Of a DNA stretch of 64,000 nucleotides, positions 34,751 through 46,200 are shown piece by piece. The stretch is from Ectocarpus siliculosus (lineage: Eukaryota > Sar > Phaeophyceae > Ectocarpales > Ectocarpaceae). The position numbers were made by a program, and so were the translations under genes. How positions within the stretch are numbered: position 1 is the stretch's first letter; the number at the start of each line of letters is the position of its first letter. Below the pieces are notes generated by a model. That model was not told the DNA's origin. It worked only from the letters and a program-made list of their open reading frames with translations, and ran no database searches. The stretch spans positions 3,404,457 to 3,468,456 of the forward strand of contig FN649746.1 of assembly GCA_000310025.1 (NCBI GenBank), given 5' to 3'.

Positions 34751-37700
34751 TTACTTCTCGTAGATCCAGGCGTTGGTGCACGCGTCCCACTCGCACACAC
34801 CCCTGTCAAGGACGACCGACATGTTCATGGGAGGAAGACATCAGGTAACATGTACTCTTCCGTAACCCAACTTCCCCGATCCATTCTGTATCCAATATGT
34901 TAAATTACGTAGCAGAAAAGTCATGTGGACACTACTGACCGCCTTCGGGAGATTAGTAAGTTCATGAGGAAATAAAACAGAGAGGGGGTATGCAGACCTT
35001 ATCCAACTTCCCCTATGGCGTGCTTTATCTAACATGGTTACACAGAAGAAAAAGGCTTCTGAATACAACGGACAGGAGCATCACACACCAAAAACAGTGA
35101 GGCCAAAGAGGTATATATCGTGCGTACAAGGAACATGGATGAACTGCCATGGACCCGTGAGCAGAGACTCCAAACAAACAAAACCCTCAGCGGATACGGC
35201 AAGGATCCCTGGACCAGAGTAATTTTTGTTTGCCGCACGCACGAATGGTTGAACGCGACACTCTCAAACATCGCAGCAACATAAAGGGCGTGCTGTGAAT
35301 GTGTATCTACTGCTATGTGCTCAGTGTACGCAACTTGCGATGCGTTGTAGGATGGCGTAGCATCAATTGCAATTGCTACAGCACAAGAAGAACCCGCGGA
35401 CTACAAAAGATCTTCATTTGTGCAATTTACACCAACAAGGAATTGTGCCCACCGATACTGGAGCGCAACAACACAGCAGTGCGTCCTTGGAAAGTACGCC
35501 TCGATAATGGCAACGTGGGAAAACAAGGTCATGCTTTTGACTTTGAAAATAAACTACAGGGCAATGGTCATGTGTCCGCCGTCTCTGTGTCTGTGTTTGT
35601 GTGCTCACTCGGGGAACCAGAGCTTGATCTCGTGCTCGGCCGAGTCGGTGGAGTCGGAGCCGTGGCAGACGTTGCGTCCCACCCTGCGGTTGGGATCCAT
35701 CCCGTCCCATTCCATTTAATTCACGGGATTGGACCGGGGCAAGGGCAAGATACGAGTGAGTTGCGGCGGGTTGCGAGCAGAAACAAAGGCGGCGAATTTG
35801 TTGTATGACGTATTGGACCACGTGCGGGAACAAGAGAACGACGGTAGAGCTATGCTGCGGAAGGAAAGGGAACACGATTAGCTTGGACACGATCAGGTTG
35901 CTAAAAAATGAAATTTCCGGTGCGTACGTTCACGCATTCAACGCTGCCAAGCGGGCACCGGCAGGGCTGAGCACCGTGTCAGCTCCGGATTTGACAGCCA
36001 ATAGTGCAGTGTAGCAGCTTGCCATCCGTCTGCTTGTGTGGTGAATGCCGTTTTCGTGGCAAGTGGTTCATCATCGAAAAAACAAGTAAATATGTATACA
36101 TCGCCAATTCGAAGTTGCACGCTGCGTGTGCGAGGCGTGTCATTTTTGTCCTGCTGTTGTCGTTCCTCGTCGAGCGGTAGCGTGGTAAGTTTCATTGTCG
36201 TCACAATTTTCAATCCTCTTTGTTTCTTTGTTTGGTCTTGCGAACTGGCTGTGATTCAATACGTCGCCCTCTTCGATATAGAGGCTCTTTCCCAGGACTG
36301 CTCTAGCGAAAAGTCTGTTCGAGGGAAAGGGTATGAAATCATTCGAGTGCGGCACAACTCTTGTACATGAGCATGTAGGTCTCCACAAGCTTGTATGCGA
36401 AGGGTTGAACATTGTACATAGACTCACTCCACGCAGAAGTCCCCGCGGATGGTCCCCATGGCCGACTCTGACGGCTTGGTGGCTCCGAGCATCTTGCGCC
36501 CCTCAAGCACCACGTTCACGCCCGTCCACACCATGCACACCACGGGGCCAGACGCCTGCGACGAGCACGTACGGACGTGAAGAAATGGAATCAATTTTTT
36601 CCTTGATTTCGAGTTTCGGCGCGTTCACATCAGGCTCACTTTGGTGATGAACTGGCGGGTAAGGTAACAACGAAAAGGTTGCACGGTCGAGGAGGGAAAA
36701 GAACGGCGGGATTCTCCTCGCGATGCCAACCAAGGCTGAGGCGAGAGCTGCCGGAGAGGAAAGCTCGGGACCAGAATTACCGTACCGGCTGCGTGGGGCA
36801 TCCAAACACTCCGAACGTTCATACGTTATTTGGCGTTCAGACTTCAAGGAACGGCAAAACACACACGCCACCACCGTTGTTGAGAAGCGATTACACCAGG
36901 GCCGGCAGGAGGGTCGTCCAAACCTTTACATGCATATCAGTAAGGACAAACGTCTACACTACGCCCAAGACATGGAACAAGCATGCGACTACGAGGCCAA
37001 GCGGCCGGCGAGAACGGCGCAGCAGCAAGTTCCTTCCTAATCAAGCAACGAGGTGCCGCACAGCAGCGTTTCTTATCTTCCATGAACAATTAACAAAGTG
37101 GGTGCATCCGGCTCGGTCGAGGCTTACCATGTAGTCGATGAGGCCGGCGAAGAAGCCCTTGCCGCTGAGGTCGGCGTAGTGCTCCTCGAGGTGCGATCGC
37201 TCCGGCCGCGCCATCTGCTCCGACACACAGGACGGTCCCGGAGATAAAGAAAACGTCAACGTCGCGTCGAGGCTTAGTTTCTCTCTCTTGTTTCATGGCC
37301 ACTATTGCCGTCTAGCGCAGGATATTGGAAGAGTAGGTTTCGGAACCACCGCTGAGCAGCATTTAATAATCCAAATATCGTATTGTTCGTGAAAATTTGA
37401 GCATCTCTGTTCCTTCACGAACAACTGCGGGCCCGTTCAGATACGCGCCCAAAAGCAGCAGTCCACTTGCGTGCATCAGTTTCAAGACAACCGAGAGAAC
37501 GCATCGCCTCCCCGGTCTTCTGGTTACCGTAGGTGACATGACATTAAATACCACACCCCCTCGACCGATGTTCAAAGGTCGACTGCCCTGCAGGATAAAC
37601 ACAGCCGAAGTGCTCAAATGGTGGCGTTGGAGCCGCCTCGTCCAGAGCTCTCAGAGAACGTACGATGTGGTTATATGCCATGTTCTTCGTCGAGTACCTA

Positions 37701-38372
37701 CAGCAGTATTCGGGCTTTGAAAATAGGTTCAGGGGTGTGATATCGTATGGGCACCTACGGTTTTACGATCAGGGGAATGCCGTGCATGAAACGGGAGCAC
37801 GAGAGACGCCGCATGGGCTATATGTAAGGCAAGGTGGTGTACTGTGGGATTCCGTAATCTTGGCGGTTCTCATGGTATGGTTTTCCGCAACACATGCGGA
37901 ATGCTCTTATGTCGCGGAAACCCGCCGGATATGTTCCGAAAAATATTGTACAGCAAGGCGGGCATCTACAATGTGTCTCTCGGGTGAACATTTGAGGTTC
38001 CCTCTCTAGTTATTAACTGCTGCTGTGTAGTGGCTACACGGAAGATGTTCAGGCGGGTGAGACGAACAGGGTCTCCTACGCTCCACGGCTCTACACCGGT
38101 TCACGCCGGGACGTGACGGGGGTGGTAGGCAGTAGGTGCACATGAGGGATAGTTTCGGCGCCAACCCATGGTAAGCCAAGAGGATGATGAAAACAAGAAT
38201 ATTACATTCACCCATGAGACTTTTATCCATTTTATCCGATGCACTAGTGGCAGTACTGCTGTACCTTGAGAGCGGCGAGCTTGTACCCCTTCTTCTCGAA
38301 GCGAGCGATGATCTCGCCCACCAGGTTGCGCTGGACGCCGTCGGGCTTGATCATGATGTAGGTTCGCTCCAT
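34751..38372 (-). CDS. NDK: Nucleoside diphosphate kinase, five exons
   Basis: Exons are 38372-38265, 37214-37128, 36555-36428, 35683-35609 and 34802-34751. They total 450 nt, or 149 aa plus TAA, the usual family length. The enzyme moves the gamma-phosphate from ATP to NDPs through a phosphohistidine. The product starts [19 protein letters not shown], continues [54 protein letters not shown] and the active-site NVCHGSDS, and ends ALKLWFPE-type sequence (here EIKLWFPE) then [16 protein letters not shown]. All introns are GT-AG and phases match at every junction (0, 0, 2, 2). Exon 4 is followed at once by an in-frame TGA inside the GTGAGC donor, so reading through would truncate the protein at WFPE. 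There is no obvious targeting peptide, suggesting a cytosolic form. Intron 1 (1.05 kb) carries two different TIR elements. The start is the only Met that gives the family N-terminus. Confidence 0.95.
34856..35040 (+). repeat. Dispersed repeat with telomere-like core, copy 4 (two pieces)
   Basis: CCGTAACCCAACTTCCCCGA (34860) and, 100 bp on, TTCATGAGGAAATAAAACAG, AGAGGGGGTATGCAGACC and CAACTTCCCCTATG. Both pieces match 335-450. It lies in intron 4 of NDK. Confidence 0.65.
37234..37434 (+). mobile_element. TIR element of about 205 bp, copy 3
   Basis: The left end is GGTCCCGGAGATAAAGAAAA and the right end, reversed, GGGCCCGCAGTTGTTCGTG. The interior has CGTCGAGGCTTAGTTTCTC, TTTCATGGCCAC and AAAATTTGAGCATCTCTG, as in copies 1 and 2. 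Its left edge is 19 bp from the NDK exon 2 acceptor; it lies antisense to that gene. Confidence 0.85.
37527..37760 (+). mobile_element. TA-flanked MITE, copy 1
   Basis: The TIRs are CCGTAGGTGACATGACATTA (left) and CCGTAGGTGCCCATACGATA (right, reversed), followed inward by ACCACACCCCCT or TCACACCCCT. The interior shares GTTGGAGCCGCCTCGTC and GAGAGCTCTCAGAGAACGTA-type blocks with the 43 kb copy. It lies in NDK intron 1. Confidence 0.85.
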
Positions 38373-40263
38373 GGTGCTGTCGTTTTTTCAAGAAAAGGAA
38401 GACACGGAGAAATTTGAAACGCAGCACGCACCAGCAGCACATCACATGTCAGGTGTATCGGTGAAGGGAGATACACAGGAGCGGGGAATATTCTCGAGTT
38501 GTCATGGACTGCAGTAGTATCTCCCCCTCCATCTTGGTCTGTTGGACAACGATCTTGGTTCATTGCTGCAGCTGCGATACTGCCTTCTTTCTGCCTGCTG
38601 TGCACACACCGCCTTTTTCGTCGTCAAGTACATAGTTAGTGCGTGCAAACTCTCTACATACTTGGTTTACGAAGGATGCGTGTTGTAGGGCGACTGCTGT
38701 ACGGACGGAATGCAGCTGCCCTGATCTCACGAGTTATCGTGTCCGCAAGGGAATGCACTGGTGGGGTAGGCATACAGCGTTGCGCTGCCTTCGACGCAAT
38801 GTGGTCCACACACGGACAAACAGACCACCTCTAAAATATGTTCTCACAAGATCTGCCAATCAGGCCAATTCGAAGCCAAAGTGTAGCTGCAGAAGGGGAA
38901 GCTTTGCCAATTCGGCGAGACTATCACAGCAACAGCAGGTACAGGTACCGCGTGCTTACCTTGTTGGAAGGGGTGAGAGAGACGGGACGGGGTGGGAGAG
39001 AGGCCGGGGGTGAGTGTGGCAGAGTGTGGACAAGACAACAACAAGAGCAGGAGGGGGGCGACAGATGACACTCGGCAGCGGGAAGACTTGAACGGCGTAT
39101 GCGTATATCTTTGTGAGGTACAGCAGATGGCGGAGCCCCTGCTTAGAACAGCAAGCAAGCTAGCTGGCTAACTAGCTCTGAGGCCGACACAGCTGTGGTG
39201 CAGGACAGTCAACGCCTTCCTCCTGGTGTGATTGCGCACAAGGTGAGCGATACAGAAGAGACGGTGCAATGGGTGTGTGGAGTACAAGGGCATAGGTCGA
39301 CGTGCATCTTGCCACCTCAACGTGTCTCGTAAACGCATATACGCGCTGGGAACCGTTTCAATGCCGGTCCTAGGGCGTGAGGTAAGCTCGGCTACTGCTG
39401 TAGGTGGGGTGTGTGGGTGTGTGCTTCCATGTATGTAGGGCCTCGAGGAATGGAAGCTTTCTCCATCGCTGTGTTGCCATGCTCTATCGCTCGGGTATGT
39501 ACGTCGTGTTGTTGCAGAGTGCAAATTCTATCTCCGCTCGCATCAGGCACTTAGAAGTTAGGCGGTGGTAGAGGGCTTCGTTCCATCGAACAGAGGTAGT
39601 GTCTGTAGCGTTTGGCCTTGTAGTCAAAGCTTTGCACTGCGTACACTATGGGCGGTTCCCAACGGATCAACCGCCTCAGTTTGTTGGGATGCTCTTCTTG
39701 GTGAACGGGGACTGCTTCATCTTGTTGGCAGTGCGACAGCCTGGTATGTACAGCAGGACAGCAGTGTTTTTTGGTGTTGCCGACGAACAGTACCCCGCCG
39801 CCGTTGGCACATCAACCTTTAGACTTGGAGCAATATCCTTGATTCCGAAGCATGTTGTAGATACAGTAACTTTGCGGTCTCCCGCCGCGTCTGACAGAAC
39901 ATGAAACAGCGGCATCTTTTGCATGGATAGATAACTCCGAAGGGGCGGCGGTCTAGCAGCCACCCCTTGCCATCGTCGGTTTTGTGTTCCTGATGGTGCC
40001 GGTACAAAGGTTGTGTCGAAGTAAGCTGCATGTGACTGCATGTGGGCTCTTTGTTTCTGCATGGCTTTTTTTTTATCATTTTTTTCTGCCGTCCGTCCTT
40101 CAACTCCGAATCACCTGTACACAACCAGAAGGACGAGAAAAACACGACGAAGCAGCAAGAGGACCGCCGCATATTCGGGGTCCTCGATCGATCACACGAA
40201 CACCGTACACGAGCAAGTGTAAGCAAGTAGCGTCTCTTGCTCGGAAGTTTAGGGAGCGAGAAC
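38373..40263. other. 1.9 kb divergent intergenic region
   Basis: Lies between the start codons of NDK (minus) and PDZ-tubby (plus), so both promoters should be here. No TATA box or other named element is convincing. ACTGCTGTA motifs occur at about 38690 and 39395. No coding sequence is recognised. Confidence 0.6.
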
Positions 40264-43200
40264 ATGGCGGCATTCGGGCAGTCCGGCAAGCAGGTGGACC
40301 TGCTGGACCTCGGATTCGACTCTGTTGAGGTCAGTGCACTAGGTTAAGTTAAGGATTAGGGAGAGGTAGGGTCAGGGCAATAGCGGCGATGACATCAAGC
40401 ACAACAGAGCTGGCTCTCAACCCACCCCCTTTCATTACGGCGACGAACAGACTAGAGCATCAACAGCCGTTTGCCGATGTTCTGGTGTATGATATTCTAC
40501 ATGCGAGGGTGGGAGCATGAGAGGGAAATGTAATCTCCGTGGGTGCTCTACATGTAGTGCCTACAGCCACGGGGTATCGGGACAAACGGAACGTGAAAGA
40601 CTAACACTATCCTTGGATACAAAAGCTGCTCCTGCTATGTGCGCAAAGGCCAAGCAGGTTGTATGTTACGCCGACAATAGGTAAGAAGAGCAGATGACAT
40701 TCAAGCAGAAGCCGGATACAAAGTCAACACCAACACCCAACGGACGGCCAGGAAATACCGCTGTTGATAATACATCGGGATCGAGGGTGGGGTTTAGAAA
40801 AGGCTTACTCTCAGCCACCGGCCTCCCAACGGGGTGATGCTCCGACCAAAACAGGGAATGATAATGATCCCCTTTATCGTCGATTCGATCCGACTGCGGA
40901 AAGAACAAGCGTTGATTGCCTGCCGTGCCTTCCTCTTGGCGCTACTACCGCTGGGATACCGCAGCGAAACTGGCGTCGGCAATCATCATTCAGGTGTTGG
41001 TGTTCATGTTGGGCTCGCGATGTTGGCTTTATTTTCCCTCTTGATCGACTACTGCTGTTAATATAGCGGTGTGGATTCTGGTGTCCGGGTTTCGTCCCTC
41101 TTTGTATGCAACCATGCCGCGATCAGATCGATGGCCCAAGCGACGGAGCCACCGACAGCCAGGCAGGCGGCTCAACGAATGAGGGTGGAGGGGGGGCTGG
41201 CCAAGGGCAACCCGCGTCCCTGTCGACGATTTCCTTCAACGCTGCGGACGAAGCGAGGCAGCAAGAGCAACGATCATCCGGTGAGGAGGAAGCATGCACA
41301 CTTCGGTGCCATCTATACGCAGCACTACATCGGCCTTGGATGCCGTCAATGGTGTTTTGGGTTAGCCTCTCTATCGTAGCCTTACAGATGCGTACGTGTG
41401 GACGACCGCTGACGAAGCGAGGTAGTTGTACAATTGCAGGACTTAAGCAGCGACTTCCCATGGGGGAGGCCCACGACACCCCTGCCGACGAAGCGAGGTG
41501 TTTTTTTTTTGCAGAACGTGGGCAGCAAGATCCATGGGGGAGGCACGCGACAGCCCTGCTGGCACGGCAGCCTTACGAAACATCCCTGTGAAACCGCAGT
41601 GTAGTTAGCTCCCACACTTGAAACCTCTGGAGTGGTAGTTGAGGCCAGGGTTCTTACTCCCTAAGGTTAAGCTACGAATGGCCGCTATATATCTGTTTAA
41701 GTGAAGGGGTTCTTACCCGAGCTCACGAATTGTGCTCAAGTTCGTTCCTGCATTCTGGGTTTTTCGACGCTGTGTCAATTTTCTTCTTAACTGTCAGGTT
41801 CTTAGGTGCTTTAATGGCGCTACTTTAACTGCTGTATTCCTCCAAAGTGGCCCTTGGTCGAGGCCTGCGTGTTAACGTTAACCGCCGGGAATGTATTCGG
41901 TTTACCATTCGCAGCGGCGGTCTAGCTTGTACTCGACCATGTGTGTACCGACGTTGCGGCGTGGAAAGCTTGTCCAGCTTAGCGCTGTCGAGCCCATCTG
42001 TCCAAACCCCTACGGTAGCGGGTGCCCTTCCTTTACCACTCCTTCGTGTTGGGGGGCTGCCCATCACACCACGTGTATGTAGAGTGTGCTTGCACCATTG
42101 AGGGCGAAGAAGACCGCATGTGCAGGCAGCACCACAGCAGCAGTGAGCCGAGGTCCTTGTCCAAGATAGAAGAGGGCGGGGTTGTTCATGACGACTCGGG
42201 AATGCCCTCGAGTGCTTTTGGCTGTCCAGAGACTCCGTTGAGTCGTGGAATCTCGCCTCGTGTTCATGATGAGCCATGCGTTGTATTTATTGCTCCTAAT
42301 CTTGTGCTTGCTTCAGAGACGTCTCACGGCGGGTCCTTCCTGGACAACCTCACGGACCCTAGGGCTAGCGCGAGGGAGTACGACGTAGTCTTCGGCCTGA
42401 GCGGGGGGGCTAGCGGCCGGCCAGATCTCGGCCTCACGATGCAGGCCGATTACTACGGGAACCAGGCCATCGTTAAGGGCTTTTCGCTTGTGGATGGAAG
42501 GGTGAGTCTGCGTTCTTGCAGCAGGGTACTGTAATTCTCTCGAATGCTTCTCTCGCCGTGATGAATTTGTCGCTAGTTGCGCGAGCACTGTGGACCGCTT
42601 GTGGTTCGGGAGTCATGGTGGTGTCGTGCCAAGCGTTGCTGCTTTCAGGCAACAAACGGCCTATGGTACTGGCGCGACTGACGATGAATTTATCAAGGCG
42701 AGGGAAGCATTCGAGAGGTTTCAAGCCCGTCGCTCGCTACCTCAGAAAACAACACACCTTCCCACCCAAGCCTTTCTCTCGACCGCACATGCGTCCGACC
42801 CAAGCGACAGCAGAAATAATAACCCTCGATTTACGATGGAATGTCGCAAAACGTTGTGCACCCCCCGGTGCTCAACCGACAACTACACCGACATTTGTCC
42901 GTCCCGCGCTGCTCCGGTCTGTATGGCCAGGTTGGACCGGCACAGGCGTCTGGGCTTATCTGCGTGGGGGACGTTCTGGTCGCCGTGGGCGGGGACCGAG
43001 TGAAGGGGTTGAGCTTTCCGAGTATTTTAGGTGAGATTGTGCATCTGCTGTAGGACGCGAGACGACCGTGACGGACATGAGAGCGTGTGTACTTGTGTGA
43101 TGCTTCGTAGCCGCCCTGGAGGGGTTTCGCGTACCGGGCTCCGGGTAAGTTACCATAGGTTACATAAGATATCACACCCCCTGGACCGATTTTCGAAGGT

Positions 43201-46200
43201 CGATATCTCGGCAGGAAAAGCATTGACGGTGCCGAAAATGGCGGGAGGCGTTGGAACCATCTCGTCGAGAGCTTTCAGAAAACGTATACTTCAATTTCGG
43301 CATCCTCTTCGTCGTGGAGTAATTGAGCTTTTTTAACAATCAGTGCAGGGGGTGTGATATCTTCTGCAACCTACGGTAGTCCTACGTCAGTGGGGAAGGT
43401 GGCGCGAGAGAAGGGCTTGGCTTTCCGAGCACGTTTGGTGAGATAGTGTTGTCCACCTAGCAGCAGTAGTACCGTCAGGTGCCAGACGAGATGAAGCGCT
43501 CGATCCACGGTCCAACCTCTCCGTGGGCGGTCATTGGGGTGGTGGAAGATGTGTTTCGGACGTGACGGCGTTGAGTGACGGTCGCAGAATGCTCCGAGTA
43601 CGCGGAAAGATACATATCAGCACAGAAAGACTACCCTTTCGAGGTATAACCACAGCAGTCGAAGGGGGTGTGTCGAAGTCTTTACAGCAGTGAGTGGAGG
43701 GAAACCGGCTGGGTGCTGGGCTTATTTTGAGTCTGTTTTACGCCTATGCACTGATTCTGTCAGGCACGAAGCGGTGACCTATTGTTGACAGTGGTCAAAG
43801 TTTTGAGCCGGTATAGTGCCTTACCGTAGGGAAATGAGATGGGATATAATGTCGGAGGAATTCTCCGATGCAGTTGACGGGAAAACCGCCCCAAGAGGCA
43901 GTACTGTCAACCCTCTGATTGAAGTAAACCTTGCTTCTGGAAGAGGAGACCACGCCATCATAGCTCGACCACCCTTTCCCCCTGCGGGAGCTCTATGGGA
44001 GGCGGTGTCAGGGGCGGGGATAGACTAGTCCCCTCAAGCTCACATATTTTCAACCGTTACTGTACCCTTTCCCTATCCCCGAACAAGAGTTGTACGAGAG
44101 ACGTGGCAGGAACGGGGTTAGACTGCTGCCCCACCGTCAAGCTCACGTTTTTTTTTACCGTTACTACATACCCTTCCCTATCCCTATCCCCGAACAGGAG
44201 TTGTACGGGACGCGTGTAGGGAGCGGGGCCAAATTCGACTGACTTTCACGGCCGGAACCGGGGAGGAAAACAAGCCAAGGGCAGAAGACAGGTGAGGGTG
44301 GTTTGAGGCAAACTGAAATACCCTGTTCGGGCTCGTCATTGCCGAATTGCTTGTCCTCGTCTCCAAGGACAGGTTGGGGGGGGGGGTTGATGCGAACAGA
44401 ATAGATCTTGTCTTAGCCGAATTGCTTGTACCCGTAGTCAAGGCATGGCCTCAGGTAGTCGTTGAGAAATCGACGTCGTGCCATGAAGGCTCCGCCTAGT
44501 CTTGGGCGGGACACAGCAGCACCGGGCATCACGCTCCGGCGTTGTTAGAATTGATGTGCTGGTCGCCTCACCTGCTGCCCGCTGCTGTGTGCTGTACGTG
44601 CACGTTCCACACGCTTCTTCCAGTGTTTATGTGTCGACATAAGCCTTGAAGGGCTACATACAGCAGTCTGCCTCAAGAAGAGAAGAAGGCAGTGTTCGGT
44701 TCCCATTGGGTGCGTGTAAAGTTGTGGGACTGTCGCACCTAGCTAGGAAGGACACTTATTGTTGAACATGGTAGATGTTGTTGCTTGGTGTGCTTGCTCC
44801 AAAACGTGCCGTGCGCCTGTCTGTTATGTATTTTATCGTTCTTCAACTGTTTCATGGCAACGTGGCGACGGACTAAAATATGGGATGACAAAATTGCCGG
44901 GAACATCACGGGAACATGGCGGCGGCTTTTGGTGGAACGATGGGATGGATGGTGGGATGGTGGGATGGAAAACAGCGAGATGCTTGAGGCGCGGTGGTTT
45001 ATACACCAGCAGAAGGCTCGCTATTACAGACCGCCGCCACCGTCGGAAGACATGGTGAGAAAAAAGAAGAAAGAAAAAGAATAAACAATAGAAGAAGTGT
45101 CTTCTTTGCGGTGGCGTCTGCTGCAAAGGGTTACCGTGTTTTTTGTCTTGGTTTCTGGAAGAAGATGTCGATGGTGGTGGTGTTCAAGAAAAGTCCGAGT
45201 TGGTGATGGCTTTCGCCACAGCAATCATGGCGGAATACGTCTGTTGTCATGTTTGGTAGGACGGGTTGTACGTGTTTGTCAATGCCTTGACCGTGTGAAT
45301 GGTCGATGTGTGTGGCTCTTCCTTACCGGCATGTTTCAACATGTGATACGTCCTTGCGTCAGGTGTACTGTTCCTTGGAGCGCCATCGAGGCGAACACGT
45401 AACATCATTCCACTTGAACAGGGACGACACGGGGGAGTTCCTTCTAGCGTGCTCTGTCGACGCAAACCTCCAAGGTACAGCAGCAGTTCCAGCTGTGGCG
45501 ACGCGAAGAAAGAAGCATGGTCTTTGCGTGTGGTTCGCGGCCCTAGTGTGGGACTGACGTTGCTCTTGTTCGCGAACGCGGCTACTGCGTGATTGTGACA
45601 GCATTCTGGCCTGCCTTTTGTCAAAACGTCTTAGGTAATGGGAGATGTTGTCCATCCACAACGGCACTACACTGCGGCCCCACGAGCAATAATCGTGGGA
45701 CCATGTATCATGTTTTTCTGCGGTTCTCTGGATGGTTTGAGCCAGGCCTAGCCGGTGGCATTTGTCTCTGCCGGCAGAGTAGGCCTCGTCTTGACTGGTG
45801 GTGGTGATGCTGGCGTTGGCGTTTTCCTTTCTCGTTTTTCGCCGGTTCTACCGGTCGCAGTACGAGTCAATACAGACGTACACCCTAGACTACCTTTCAA
45901 AGCCCGATTAATTCACCACCGATTAGTCCACCATGACGAAGAGGGTTCGACAAACTTCCGGCGCGTACGAAGGTCACTCTCGACGAGGTTTTCCCACCAC
46001 CACCGTTTTCGGCATTGGAAGCCTTCTGGCTGCGGAGAAGCCGACATTTGGAAGTCAGTGGGTGTGTACGTATCACGGTCACTTGTACGAAATACCTTGC
46101 TTCTGTTAGCCAAACAGCCTTCATTTCATATCCGCATCGAAACCTGGAGTTTCCAAGCCTTTCTTGGCTTTTGCGGTGTGGCTGGTGCGGGTACTACACT

